From assembly GCF_000332295.1 (NCBI RefSeq), contig NZ_KB235930.1, positions 1,245,895-1,309,894 of the forward strand: a stretch of 64,000 bases of DNA, in the 5' to 3' direction. The translations under genes and the position numbers were made by a program. The notes under the pieces are model-generated. The model was given only the letters and a program-made list of their open reading frames with translations. It was not told where the DNA came from and did no database searches. Source of the stretch: Fortiea contorta PCC 7126. Lineage in GTDB: Bacteria; Cyanobacteriota; Cyanobacteriia; Cyanobacteriales; Nostocaceae. Positions 25,585-35,390 of the stretch are shown here, one piece after another (position 1 is the first letter of the stretch; every line of letters begins with the position of its first letter).

Positions 25585-26238
25585 CTAATTGGTTTCGCAA
25601 CGATAAGCAACGACAGCATAAAATGGATCTCCCCCTGGCGCGCCTAACCATTGCAGAAAATTGGGTGCGGTTGACTTATTTATTACGGCTTCTGGGGCTG
25701 TAAATCCCGGTACTGAGGTAAAGTAGCGTTTGACTAGTTCTACCCTAGTTGCTTCGGAAGCATCGCGCCAAGCTTGGATGGCTTTTTGAAAAAACATGCG
25801 GTTGGAGAAGCTAATAATAGCCACACCACCGGGTTTGAGGATGCGGTGAATTTCGGAAAATATAGCTTCTGGATATTGCACATATTGTACAGAAACGCAA
25901 TTGAGAACCGCATCAAATTCTTGATCTGGGAAGGGTAGCTGGGGATTTTCGTTGAGATTTTGCACAAAGTAATGATTAAATCTGGGATTACGTGCTAGTT
26001 CTTCGGTGTTGAGTCCGTGTCCTTCCACGTGAGCAAACTGCATTTCTTCTGGAAGATGCGATACCCAGCTGCTCATCATATCCAAAATGCGTGTGTTTGG
26101 TTTGAGTCGCTGACGATATAAATCAGTTAACTGCTGTATGAAGCCTTCATCAACGTGGGTGACGAAGCGGGGGTAAGCGTAAAATAACTTGTCGTCAGTT
26201 TCATCTAGCTTCAGGCGTTGATTTGGTCTAAATAGCAT
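25585..26238 (-). CDS. class I SAM-dependent methyltransferase
   Basis: The 217-aa protein carries ILDMMSSWVSHLPE (motif I, the Gly-rich loop in divergent form), FDAVLNCVSVQYVQYPEA (motif II) and ILKPGGVAIISFSNR (motif III). This is the Methyltransf_11 organisation. The substrate cannot be inferred. Start ATG 26238. It is divergent from the glycosyltransferase at 26376. Confidence 0.88.
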   Translation of the reverse strand: MLFRPNQRLKLDETDDKLFYAYPRFVTHVDEGFIQQLTDLYRQRLKPNTRILDMMSSWVSHLPEEMQFAHVEGHGLNTEELARNPRFNHYFVQNLNENPQLPFPDQEFDAVLNCVSVQYVQYPEAIFSEIHRILKPGGVAIISFSNRMFFQKAIQAWRDASEATRVELVKRYFTSVPGFTAPEAVINKSTAPNFLQWLGAPGGDPFYAVVAYRCETN

Positions 26239-26375
26239 AAATTTTTGTTTTGTCCGATTTTTTTGCCAAACTATGCCTATTTTGGGTAGGCTTTTGCTTG
26301 AGAATTTTGTATACTGCCTTACGCATTTTCTAAACAGTATGAGTTAATTAGGCAACATCCAATTCATATTGATTA

Positions 26376-28121
26376 ATGTTACATATACAAAAATTATTAC
26401 AGGCTGTTGGGCAGCAAATCTATCGTTTGGTGCAATTTCCCTATGGCGGTCTGTTATTTTGGATACTGCCGCTGCTGCTATGTAATTCTGGCGATAGTAG
26501 TTTGATAGCCCATGATGAAGGTTTGTATGCTTGGCGATCGCGCCAAATGTTAGACTCTGGTGATTGGGTAGCACCTTGGGGTAATGCTCATCATAAAACC
26601 CCTGGTATTTATTGGTTAATTGCTATTAGCTATAAATTGTTTGGTGTTAGCGAAGCCAGCGCCCGACTTCCTAGTATGATTGCTGGAATTTTGTGTTTAT
26701 TTATTCTCTATGAAATTGGCAATATATTTTTAGGAAAAAAAGTGGCTTGGCTAGCTGCTGCTATTTTAAGCGTGGAATTTCTCTGGCTGCAATCTTGTCG
26801 GTTAGCATCTCCGGATGTGCCGATGATTTTGTTAGTGCTGTTTGCTATTTTAGCATTTATTAAAACTGAATTATCTCGCAAATATAGCCATATTTGGATT
26901 TTTCTGGCTGGCTTAAGTTTTGGTTTAGGTTTTTTATTGCGAAGCTTTATGATTTTTTTGCCGATGGCGGCTTTATTACCTTATTTAATTGGTGAACATC
27001 GCCGTCATCGTCACCTCACTAACCCGATGTTTTATTTAGGATTTTTAACTGGTTTAATTCCGACTTTAATTTGGTTATGGTTGAGTTGGCGGCGCTATGG
27101 TCATCTGAGTTTTGGGGAGTTATTCAAGTTTGTTATAGATTTGAGTTCAGAAGACCGTAACCGCAATGGTCTTTTATTTTATGTGTGGAATATACCTTTA
27201 AAATCTTTTCCTTGGGGATTTTTCAGCCTTTTGGGTTTAGGTTTAACTATCTATCGTCCTATCCCTCGCTATCATTTAATATTAGTCGGTTTTCCTTTGG
27301 TATTGTTTGCTGAACTGAGTCTTTTTTCTACTCGCCTATCTCACTACGCCCTTTGTCTTTATCCCTTCATCGCTTTGTTAGCGGCTGTAGGTTTGGAATG
27401 GTTGAGCAGGATTTATGATGTAGCTTGGAAGTGTGGCGTTAACAATCCTGGTGGAGATGTAAAATTTGAGCTATGGCGTTGTTTTGGTTTTCAAAGTTAT
27501 CACAACTGGCGTTACGCTTCTACATCTAAATTAAAAAATACCACATTATTTTATTTAGCAATATCTGCTATCAGAAATCTTCCTCGTTACCTGAGTTACG
27601 CTTTTGGTGTACTGGGTGTTGTAATTTTATTAGCAAGTATAGTTGCGCTAAATTCGCTTGATGTTGATATTAAAAAATATGCAATTACTGCTGCGATTTT
27701 AGGAATAGGTTGGTTAAGTTTACCTGTAGTTTGGATTTGTCGTTTTCATCTCCAGCAAAAGGTTTTCACATCTCGATATTGGATAGCGAGTTGGTTGATT
27801 CCTTGTTGGTTGAGTTTGGCTGTGGCTGGGGTTTTAGGTCTTTTAGGTGATTATAATCCTGAACTGAGAATGTTTTTTCAACAAAGAGCGATCGCCTCAA
27901 TTCTCCAAACTCATCCTGTCTATTTCGCCCAAGCAGATGACAAAAACTCAATTCTGCTCAATTTCTACACTCCCATTCATGGTAAAAGAGTTAATAATCT
28001 ATCCGAAATCCCAGTTTTTAGCTATGCTTGGATTTCCGCGCCAAAGATAGAAACTTTATCTCCAAATTATCGCATTATAGGTAGTGTTAAAAACTATCAA
28101 TTGATTCAAGTTTTACCCTGA
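26376..28121 (+). CDS. ArnT/PMT-like membrane glycosyltransferase (GT39/GT83)
   Basis: A 581-aa protein with about ten to twelve transmembrane helices. The first extracytoplasmic loop contains the GT-C acidic motif (AHDEGLYAWRSRQM), followed by HHKTPGIYWL and ASPDVPMILLV, as in ArnT and dolichyl-phosphate-mannose transferases. These use polyprenyl-phosphate-linked sugars at the periplasmic face; the acceptor is unknown. The soluble C-terminal loop (residues about 505-580) is periplasmic. Start ATG 26376. Confidence 0.88.
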   Translation: MLHIQKLLQAVGQQIYRLVQFPYGGLLFWILPLLLCNSGDSSLIAHDEGLYAWRSRQMLDSGDWVAPWGNAHHKTPGIYWLIAISYKLFGVSEASARLPSMIAGILCLFILYEIGNIFLGKKVAWLAAAILSVEFLWLQSCRLASPDVPMILLVLFAILAFIKTELSRKYSHIWIFLAGLSFGLGFLLRSFMIFLPMAALLPYLIGEHRRHRHLTNPMFYLGFLTGLIPTLIWLWLSWRRYGHLSFGELFKFVIDLSSEDRNRNGLLFYVWNIPLKSFPWGFFSLLGLGLTIYRPIPRYHLILVGFPLVLFAELSLFSTRLSHYALCLYPFIALLAAVGLEWLSRIYDVAWKCGVNNPGGDVKFELWRCFGFQSYHNWRYASTSKLKNTTLFYLAISAIRNLPRYLSYAFGVLGVVILLASIVALNSLDVDIKKYAITAAILGIGWLSLPVVWICRFHLQQKVFTSRYWIASWLIPCWLSLAVAGVLGLLGDYNPELRMFFQQRAIASILQTHPVYFAQADDKNSILLNFYTPIHGKRVNNLSEIPVFSYAWISAPKIETLSPNYRIIGSVKNYQLIQVLP

Positions 28122-28580
28122 AAACAAACATAAAGCATCTGTTGTCAAAGAGAGCTAACCTAGTTACAAAAATACTAAGTACACTGTCTCTGGGGTAAAG
28201 GTTCCAATCGGTGTTAGGCGTTGATAATGCTTGAGGACTGTTTACGAACCAAATAAAGGTTCAAAGCCGAGTGGAATCGTGGAAACGCTCCCCTGATCTG
28301 GTTTCTCGCGCCACTTGCTACAATCGAGAAAATTTCTGCAGCGCAGTGGTTTGACGAAAAAATCTTTGTATTTCCTTTCATCGAGCACTGATTTAATCGC
28401 TGTAATCATCCGACTGGGTGAAGCTATGCTGTGATTTTTTTGCCAAAGTATTCCCTATAGCGATTAAATATTAGGCATATTCAATAAACGGTCATCAACG
28501 AAAACTAAAGATAGCCGTGATGTTTATTGTGTAACTATTTAATAAAAAAAACATGTATTCTCTATACTCACTCTTAATTT
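28122..28580. other. 459-bp spacer with possible structured element
   Basis: No ORF is credible here. Between about 28200 and 28350 several complementary arms exist: GGTTC/GAACC closing 28199-28251; TTTCTCG (28302-28308) with CGAGAAA (28325-28331); and CCACT (28311-28315) with AGTGG (28345-28349), the last two being mutually exclusive. I cannot match it to a known riboswitch. Confidence 0.3.
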
Positions 28581-29861
28581 ATGAAGACAAAAACAGCCCA
28601 AGAATGGCATATACCACCAGCCTTAAAATCAAAAAATTATCGTCTATTTTTTGCAGGACAAGGTATTTCTTTAATTGGGACATGGATGACGCAACTAGCT
28701 ACAGTTTGGCTAGTTTATCACCTCACAAATTCAGCATTAATGTTGGGTGTTGTGGGTTTCACCAGTCAAATTCCCAGCTTCTTTCTAGCTCCTTTTGGGG
28801 GAGTATTTGTAGATAGATTTTCTAGGTATCATACCTTAATTGGTACGCAAATATTGGCGATGATGCAATCGTTAGCCTTGGCTGCATTAGCTCTGACTGA
28901 CGTTATTCAGGTATGGCACATCATTGTTTTAAGCTTGTTTCAAGGATTTATTAATGCTTTGGATGCACCAGCAAGACAAGCATTTGTACCAGAATTGGTA
29001 GAGCGCCGAGAAGATTTAGCTAATGCGATCGCTATTAATTCAACTATGATTAATGGTGCGCGATTAATCGGCCCAGCAGTTGGGGGATTATTGATAGCAA
29101 ATATCGGTATAGCTTACTGTTTTTTAGTTGATGGACTCAGTTATATTGCCGTCATTGCTGCTTTATTGGCAATGAAAATTAAGGCTAAAAAAACTCCAGT
29201 TAATAGCAAGAATGTGTTGCAACAAGTTAAAGAAGGTTTTGTATATGCCTTTAGCTTTCCACCCATCCGCTCTATTTTATTATTATCAGCTTTAGTCAGT
29301 TTGATGGGAATGCAAAATACTACTCTTGTACCAATATTTGCTAAAGAAATTCTCAAAGGCGGCGCAGAAACACTAGGATTTTTGATGGCGGCTTCAGGAG
29401 TTGGAGCATTAACAGGTGGAATTTATCTGGCTACGCGGCAAACAATTTTAGGAATTGGTAAATTAATTGCTTTAGCTCCCGGAATTTTAGGAATTGGTTT
29501 GATTGGTTTTGCTTTATCCCGATTTTTACCGCTTTCTTTATTTACAATGTTGTTTGTGGGTTTGGGAACAATTTTGCAAATCGCTGCTAGTAACACATTT
29601 TTACAAACAATTGTTGAGGAAGATAAACGCGGTAGATTGATGAGTTTATACACAATGTCATTTTTAGGGATGATACCCTTGGGTAATTTATTAGGAGGTT
29701 TTTTAGCTACTCATATTGGTGCTCCTAATACATTAATTATTGATGGAATAGTTTGTATTTTAGGAGCTATATTCTTTGCTAGAAAGTTACCTAATTTGCG
29801 GCAACTAGTTCGCCCAATTTATGAACAAAAGGGCATTATTATCAGTAATAAATCTTCTTAA
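28581..29861 (+). CDS. MFS exporter, EntS/MFS_3 (DHA3) type
   Basis: A 426-aa protein with twelve hydrophobic helices. Family signs are NYRLFFAGQGISLIGTWMTQ at the N-terminus, DRFSRYHTLIGTQ (motif A-like loop) and NALDAPARQAFVPELV after TM4, typical of the EntS-like MFS_3 family, which includes siderophore and macrolide exporters. The substrate is unknown. Start ATG 28581; a spacer with possible RNA structure precedes it. Confidence 0.9.
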   Translation: MKTKTAQEWHIPPALKSKNYRLFFAGQGISLIGTWMTQLATVWLVYHLTNSALMLGVVGFTSQIPSFFLAPFGGVFVDRFSRYHTLIGTQILAMMQSLALAALALTDVIQVWHIIVLSLFQGFINALDAPARQAFVPELVERREDLANAIAINSTMINGARLIGPAVGGLLIANIGIAYCFLVDGLSYIAVIAALLAMKIKAKKTPVNSKNVLQQVKEGFVYAFSFPPIRSILLLSALVSLMGMQNTTLVPIFAKEILKGGAETLGFLMAASGVGALTGGIYLATRQTILGIGKLIALAPGILGIGLIGFALSRFLPLSLFTMLFVGLGTILQIAASNTFLQTIVEEDKRGRLMSLYTMSFLGMIPLGNLLGGFLATHIGAPNTLIIDGIVCILGAIFFARKLPNLRQLVRPIYEQKGIIISNKSS

Positions 29862-29920
29862 TATATGGCTAAATAGGCGTTAAAAATATGATAAAATCAG
29901 AGAAACTTTAAATTACTCAG

Positions 29921-30502
29921 ATGATTATTAACGAAAGTAACTACTACATATCACCAGAAGAATATCTAGAAGGTGAGAAAGTTAGCCAAATTAAACACGA
30001 ATATATAGATGGACAAGTCTACGCAATGGCTGGAGCGAGTGATGCTCATGTCACTGTCACAGGAAACTTGTTTACTCTGCTGCGAAGCCATCTTCGAGGG
30101 AGCGGTTGTCGTGTTTACATGCTAGATATGAAAGCACAAATTCAAACAAGTAACCGCTATTTTTATCCTGATGTGATGGTGACTTGCGATCAGCGAGATC
30201 GAGAATTTGAATATTTTAAATCTTATCCTTGCTTGATTGTAGAAGTGCTTTCCGAGTCAACAGAAGGGTTTGATAGAGGAAAGAAATTTGCTAGTTACCG
30301 AGAATTGGAATCGCTCCAAGAATATGTGCTAATTTCACCACGAAGAATGAATGTGGAATGTTTCCGTCGTAATCAGCAAGGAAGGTGGGAACTTTTCCCC
30401 TATACAAAAGAAGGGGAAGTATATTTAGCAAGTGTTGATTTTAGTTGTGCAATGACGGCGATATATGAGGATGTAGAATTGTTAGATGATGATGTTGATT
30501 AA
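29921..30502 (+). CDS. Uma2 family endonuclease-like protein (DUF820)
   Basis: A 193-aa PD-(D/E)XK-fold protein with YPDVMVTCDQ, then CLIVEVLSEST (D...E-x-V core), then RGKKFASYRELESLQEYVLI, the standard Uma2/DUF820 sequence order. These genes are extremely numerous in cyanobacteria; nuclease activity is inferred from the fold and most members are uncharacterised. Its end overlaps the convergent second Uma2 gene by 4 bp. Start ATG 29921. Confidence 0.9.
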   Translation: MIINESNYYISPEEYLEGEKVSQIKHEYIDGQVYAMAGASDAHVTVTGNLFTLLRSHLRGSGCRVYMLDMKAQIQTSNRYFYPDVMVTCDQRDREFEYFKSYPCLIVEVLSESTEGFDRGKKFASYRELESLQEYVLISPRRMNVECFRRNQQGRWELFPYTKEGEVYLASVDFSCAMTAIYEDVELLDDDVD

Positions 30503-31257
30503 TCCAACATTTCTGGATCAATTCCTAAATTATTAAGTTCTTCCACAGATAGCGATCGCAGTTTCTCTACAATTCTCTCACGCTTACGTCGCTCAACCTC
30601 AGCCCGTTCTTCACCCGTCAACAATAAATTTCCTTTTGCATCCCACCACCGCAACCAAGGTAATTCTGCATTCTGATATGATCCTTGCCAAATCCCCAAT
30701 TCTACTCCTAACGGTGAAATGGGATAATGTCCGCGATCGTTGGGCGCCATCAGTCGATAATTAAAATCTATCAGGTGGTAAACCTCAATTTGCGCTTTCG
30801 CTACTTCATAAATCCCATAGTAAGGGACGCGTATCGCCTGTTCATACACCCAAAATTTACCCACATTCCCACCCTCCCCGCGAGATGGTGGTGTTGTGTC
30901 TCTTTCTTCTGTACCGTCTCCAGAAACGAACTCCAGCACAATCAACGGCGCAACATACTCTTTCCACAGTACGTAAGAACGGCGCATTTTGCCGTCGAGA
31001 GTAGGCGGTACATTAGGTACATAAAACCAATCTGGCGCTTCTGCTCCTTTCTCTGGGGGATCTGTTAAGCGCCAGTAGATACCAGAATCTTGACCAATGC
31101 AATATTGACCATCAGGATGGAGTTGCTCTAGAACTGGTTTAATGGAGTCTGTAATTAAGATGCTTTGGGGATGCTCCTGAAGATTTTTCACAAATGTCCC
31201 ATCTGAGTCTGGTAACTGAGTATGGTCGGGTAAAGTTAATGCCGATAGGGAAGTCAT
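30499..31257 (-). CDS. Uma2 family endonuclease-like protein (DUF820), long form
   Basis: A 252-aa protein with PDWFYVPNVPP, then LIVLEFVSGDGTEERD and FWVYEQAIRVPYYGIYEVAK, the DUF820 core in its longer subfamily. A basic/acidic C-terminal helix (GEERAEVERRKRERIVEKLR) ends in a LGIDPEML tail, common in this subgroup. Convergent with the short Uma2 gene. Not a paralogue of recent origin: sequence similarity between the two is low. Confidence 0.88.
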   Translation of the reverse strand: MTSLSALTLPDHTQLPDSDGTFVKNLQEHPQSILITDSIKPVLEQLHPDGQYCIGQDSGIYWRLTDPPEKGAEAPDWFYVPNVPPTLDGKMRRSYVLWKEYVAPLIVLEFVSGDGTEERDTTPPSRGEGGNVGKFWVYEQAIRVPYYGIYEVAKAQIEVYHLIDFNYRLMAPNDRGHYPISPLGVELGIWQGSYQNAELPWLRWWDAKGNLLLTGEERAEVERRKRERIVEKLRSLSVEELNNLGIDPEMLD

Positions 31258-31507
31258 AGGCTTTAACCTAAGTGTTGGTTTAAATATTATTATAGATTGC
31301 TGTTTTGCTATCTTTTAAGATTTATTATTTTTAATTGATTATCTACATTAAAAATCAAGGTATATAGAAAAATTGCATGACAACATCTCTACCAAAAAAT
31401 TAATCGGGTGGACAATCTGCTCACCCGATGACAATCACAAACTAAATTTTTACGGCTAATTAACTCACAAACAAGAGTCAAAAATCTTTTTCCTCTCAAC
31501 CATAAAT

Positions 31508-32161
31508 TCACGAAACATTGGGGTTATCTGCAGTTTTTAACTGTCGTAAAATCTCTTCCACTTGGTTAGCTTTTTCATTTCTATTTTGTGATTTGAAAAT
31601 AGCGATCGCCTTTTCTAAAGAAGACACCGCCTTATCTTTTTTATTCGTTTGCCACAATACCAGAGCAGAATTAGTTAATGCATCTGCATAATTAGGATTA
31701 ATTTCTAGAGCTTTCTGGTATTCAGCCATAGCCTCATCCCAGCGACTTTGGCTAGCATAAACCATACCCACGGCATTGTAAGCTAGAGCATATTGTGATT
31801 TGAACTTAATCGCTTCACGATAAGCACTAATAGCTTCTTCCGGTCTTTTCTGATAAAAAAGTATGTTTCCTAATTGAAAGTGTCCAAAAGCATCTTGGGG
31901 AAACTTTTTAAGAAATTTGCGGAAGTTCTCCTCTGCTGCTTTTAGATTTCCCTGATTATATAAAGAATTCGCTTGTTGTAAAAGTTGCGATCGCTCTGTT
32001 TGTTCATTGTCTGACAACTGCGCCAATTTTTGCGGTTGTTGTCTTTCTCTAGTTAATTGTACAGTGGCAGTTTTGCTAGGATTTGCTAACACTGGAGATG
32101 ATATCAAAATTGGGGTGATGATACTCAATGTTATGCAGCCAAGTTGTCTCCTCAACCTCAT
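31508..32161 (-). CDS. secreted TPR-repeat protein
   Basis: The ATG at 32161 gives a clean signal peptide (MRLRRQLGCITLSIITPILI, cut near VLANP); a TTG three codons upstream is less likely. About four tetratricopeptide repeats occupy residues 55-185 (LYNQGNLKAAEENFRKFLKK, LGNILFYQKRPEEAISAYRE and others). TPR proteins are scaffolds; the partner is unknown. Periplasmic or lumenal location is expected. Confidence 0.85.
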   Translation of the reverse strand: MRLRRQLGCITLSIITPILISSPVLANPSKTATVQLTRERQQPQKLAQLSDNEQTERSQLLQQANSLYNQGNLKAAEENFRKFLKKFPQDAFGHFQLGNILFYQKRPEEAISAYREAIKFKSQYALAYNAVGMVYASQSRWDEAMAEYQKALEINPNYADALTNSALVLWQTNKKDKAVSSLEKAIAIFKSQNRNEKANQVEEILRQLKTADNPNVS

Positions 32162-32283
32162 TGCTCTCAATGCCTCAATAATGTCCTAACCCCATGATAA
32201 ATTGTCGGCGCGTTATCTATTGACATAACGCGCCACAATTGTGATTTGACTACCAGTAGTGTTTACAACAGATGGAAAATAAT

Positions 32284-34254
32284 TTACGCACCTTCGCGCA
32301 ATTTATCTAATACACTGCGATCTTCCAGAGTTGAAGTATCACCAGATACCTCTTGTCCGGCGGCTAAATTTCGCAGTAATCGCCGCATAATTTTACCTGA
32401 GCGGGTTTTGGGTAAAGCGTCTGTAAACCGGATTTCACCAGGACGAGCGATCGCTCCTATTTCTTTAACTACGTGTTGCTTTAGTTCTTTACTCAGTTCT
32501 TCGCTACCTTGATAAGTTCCTTCTAGTGTCACAAAAGCGACAACCTCCTCACCCTTAAGTTCGTCAGGTTTACCGACTACCGCCGCTTCCGCAACCGCCG
32601 GATGGGACACCAAAGCTGATTCTACTTCCATCGTCCCCAAGCGATGACCTGACACATTTAATACATCGTCAACCCGTCCCATTACCCAGAAGTAACCGTC
32701 TTCATCTTTTCTTGCTCCATCTCCGGCGAAGTAAGTATATTTACCATTTTGCGGGGGGATATGTTCCCAATAGGTGCGGCGAAAGCGTTCTGGGTCGTTA
32801 TATACTGTCCGCATCATTCCCGGCCAAGGATGACGCACCGCTAGATAACCGCCTTCGTTATCAGGGACGGAATTACCGTCTAAATCGACGATATCTGCAA
32901 TGATTCCCGGAAAAGGTCTAGTTGCGGAACCTGGTTTAGTGGGAATTGCTCCTGGTAGTGGTGTAATCATAATCCCACCCGTTTCAGTTTGCCACCAAGT
33001 ATCAACAATTGGGCAACGTTCGCCACCAATAACTTTGTGATACCACATCCAAGCTTCGGGGTTGATGGGTTCGCCGACGGTTCCCAACAACCGCAAGGAT
33101 GAGAGATTACGTGCGTTGGGATGTTGTTCACCCATTTTGATAAACGCGCGAATGGCGGTAGGTGCGGTATAAAAAATCGTGACGCCATATTTTTCAATCA
33201 CATCCCAGAAACAGCCTGGATTAGACCCACGGGGCGCACCTTCATACATTACCGTTGTCGCACCGTTGGAAAGGGGGCCGTAGACAATGTAGCTGTGACC
33301 AGTAATCCAGCCGACATCCGCAGTACACCAGTAGATATCGGTGTCTTGGAGGTCGAAAATCCACTTGGTGGTTTGATGAGTGTATAAGTTATAACCACCT
33401 GTTGTATGGACAACACCCTTTGGTTTGCCAGTGCTACCAGAAGTATAGAGGATAAATAGCATATCTTCACTGTCCATTGGTTCGGCGGGACAGTCAGCAG
33501 ATACGCCTTTTTGCAATTCGTGCCACCAGTGGTCGCGCGTAGGTTCCATGTGTGTTTCTTGACCTGTACGCTTGACGACCAACACATTTTTGACGTTGGG
33601 AACAGCGTCATCGGCTAAAGCTTTGTCCACCTGTTCTTTGAGAGGAACGATCGCATCTTTGCGCCAACCACCATCCGCAGTGATCACTAACTTGGCTTCT
33701 GCATCGATGAGGCGATCGCGCAGAGCTTCCGCGCTGAAACCGCCAAATACTACACTATGGGGAGCGCCAATTCTGGCACAGGCTAACATAGCGATCGCTG
33801 CTTCTGGAATCATAGGCATATAAATACCAATGCGATCGCCCTTTTGTACCCCCAACTGCTTCAACACATTGGCAAACTGACAAACTTCGCGGTGCAATTG
33901 AGCATAGGTAAGAGTCCGCGAATCTCCTGGTTCCCCTTCCCAAATCAGCGCCGCTTTATTTTTGCGCCAATTGGTGAGATGTCTGTCAAGACAGTTGTAA
34001 GAAATATTAATCTTACCGCCAACAAACCACTTAGCAAAAGGCGGTTGCCAGTCTAACACCTTGTCCCATTTTTTGAACCAGTGCAACTCAATTTCTGCCA
34101 ACTCTCCCCAGAATTGCTGAGGGTCAGCTTTAGCTTTATCGTAAAGTTCCTGATAATCCGTCAGATTTCTGATGTATGCGTTTTCAGAGAACTTCTCAGG
34201 AGGATAAAATAGACGATTCTCTTGTAGGATTGATTCTATGGTTGGTTGAGACAT
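32284..34254 (-). CDS. acs: acetyl-CoA synthetase
   Basis: A 656-aa protein from ATG 34254 ([20 protein letters not shown]); the frame stays open upstream but without homology. It holds the ANL signature [25 protein letters not shown], and the regulatory/catalytic Lys in [14 protein letters not shown] near the C-terminus, which in other bacteria is acetylated to switch off the enzyme. It converts acetate, ATP and CoA to acetyl-CoA, AMP and pyrophosphate in the cytosol. Divergent from the SUI1 gene. Confidence 0.97.
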   Translation of the reverse strand: MSQPTIESILQENRLFYPPEKFSENAYIRNLTDYQELYDKAKADPQQFWGELAEIELHWFKKWDKVLDWQPPFAKWFVGGKINISYNCLDRHLTNWRKNKAALIWEGEPGDSRTLTYAQLHREVCQFANVLKQLGVQKGDRIGIYMPMIPEAAIAMLACARIGAPHSVVFGGFSAEALRDRLIDAEAKLVITADGGWRKDAIVPLKEQVDKALADDAVPNVKNVLVVKRTGQETHMEPTRDHWWHELQKGVSADCPAEPMDSEDMLFILYTSGSTGKPKGVVHTTGGYNLYTHQTTKWIFDLQDTDIYWCTADVGWITGHSYIVYGPLSNGATTVMYEGAPRGSNPGCFWDVIEKYGVTIFYTAPTAIRAFIKMGEQHPNARNLSSLRLLGTVGEPINPEAWMWYHKVIGGERCPIVDTWWQTETGGIMITPLPGAIPTKPGSATRPFPGIIADIVDLDGNSVPDNEGGYLAVRHPWPGMMRTVYNDPERFRRTYWEHIPPQNGKYTYFAGDGARKDEDGYFWVMGRVDDVLNVSGHRLGTMEVESALVSHPAVAEAAVVGKPDELKGEEVVAFVTLEGTYQGSEELSKELKQHVVKEIGAIARPGEIRFTDALPKTRSGKIMRRLLRNLAAGQEVSGDTSTLEDRSVLDKLREGA

Positions 34255-34535
34255 GTTTATAACACGGTGGTGACTGAGAACTATTCTGTAATGGAATTCA
34301 CTCAGATTAATTTTGTTTTTCGTTAAGATATGATGATATTTATAGTATAGTTGCTCACATTTACTGGAAAAGCCAGTGATGGTGGCTCGAAGGGATGAGG
34401 GGTGAGACAAGAGAGATTTTTTGGTTTGGTTATAGACTATTAGACATATCAGAAAATAGATCCACAAACTTGGCACCCAAAAAAGTGCTGACTCCCTGCA
34501 AAAACCCAGATCCTCACCCCCAGCCTCTAAATCCC

Positions 34536-34883
34536 ATGTCTAATCCCCATCCTCGAGCCACTGATACAAAATTTGTCTACCAGGAATTTGGTAACGATAA
34601 TTCCCCAGCCCTAGAAAGACCAATTCCCGAACTACCACCACAACAACAAAATCTTAAAGTCCAAGCTTCTCGCAAAGGACGCAAAGGCAAAACTGTAACG
34701 GTAATTAGTGGTTTTCAAGCGAAACCAGAAACCTTAACAGATTTAGTTAAACAATTAAAAACTCAGTGTGGCACGGGCGGGACAGTGAAAGATAATGAAA
34801 TTGAAATTCAAGGCGATCACAAACAAAAAATTATGGAATTATTGACCAAAATTGGTTACAAAGCCAAAATCAGTGGCGGTTAA
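34536..34883 (+). CDS. SUI1/eIF1-like translation initiation factor (YciH family)
   Basis: A 115-aa protein from ATG 34536 ([20 protein letters not shown]); the open frame starts earlier but only this region is homologous. The core ([15 protein letters not shown], then [20 protein letters not shown], then [20 protein letters not shown]) is the SUI1 fold. Bacterial YciH contributes to start-site fidelity under stress. The disordered N-tail is Pro/Gln-rich. Confidence 0.92.
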   Translation: MSNPHPRATDTKFVYQEFGNDNSPALERPIPELPPQQQNLKVQASRKGRKGKTVTVISGFQAKPETLTDLVKQLKTQCGTGGTVKDNEIEIQGDHKQKIMELLTKIGYKAKISGG

Positions 34884-35000
34884 TCGGTCGGGGTTACCGT
34901 ACCTTAAACAGCGCTCGGTTGAGTTTGTAAATGCTATCTTTGAGTTGTACAAATCACTGCGTCAAACGGACGGCGTTTTTGATATAAATTGGAGGTCTAA

Positions 35001-35159
35001 ATGGATTTAGTTCGGATTCTTTGTGCAATATTTTTACCACCTCTAGGTGTATTTTTACAAGTAGGTTTTGGTTTAGATTTTTGGATTAATATAGTCTTGA
35101 CACTTCTTGGTTATATTCCGGGAATAATTCATGCAGTTTGGGTAATTGCCAGGAAATAG
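35001..35159 (+). CDS. YqaE/Pmp3-family small membrane protein, 52 aa
   Basis: The ATG at 35001 follows a clear GGAGG (34991-34995). The product has two hydrophobic helices with the family pattern: ILCAIFLPPLGVFLQVGFG, then INIVLTLLGYIPGIIHAVWV. This is the UPF0057/PMP3/YqaE family, small stress-associated membrane proteins. Ends at the TAG at 35157-35159. Confidence 0.9.
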   Translation: MDLVRILCAIFLPPLGVFLQVGFGLDFWINIVLTLLGYIPGIIHAVWVIARK

Positions 35160-35233
35160 TATCAGTTAATCTCAAAAATATTTGATATCTAAAAGGCGAT
35201 CTCGTTTAAAAAAAAGAGGCTAGGGGTGAGAGA

Positions 35234-35360
35234 CTAGAGGCTAAGGAATAGGAGGTGTGGGAGGAGGAAGAGGATCAAAAGTGTAAGCATAAATTTTTTT
35301 CTCTCATACCTCGGCTTCGCTCGGTACAAGTCTCCCCACACTCCCCACCCTTGCTATTCC
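35234..35360. repeat. composite dispersed repeat (copy A)
   Basis: Reads GAGGTGTGGGAGGAGGAAGA, then AAGCATAAATTTTTTTCTCT, then TTCGCTCGGTACAAGTC, with purine-rich arms. An inverted relative lies at 62100-62225 (AGCATAAATTCTTTTTTT, TTCGCTCAGTACAAGTC on its minus strand). Confidence 0.6.
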
Positions 35361-35390
35361 CTCACCCCCAATTCCTAACCCCTATTCTCT

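Noticed and set aside
34255-34476. Extended N-terminus of acetyl-CoA synthetase
   Set aside because: Open frame but without family similarity; ATG 34254 matches the known protein start.
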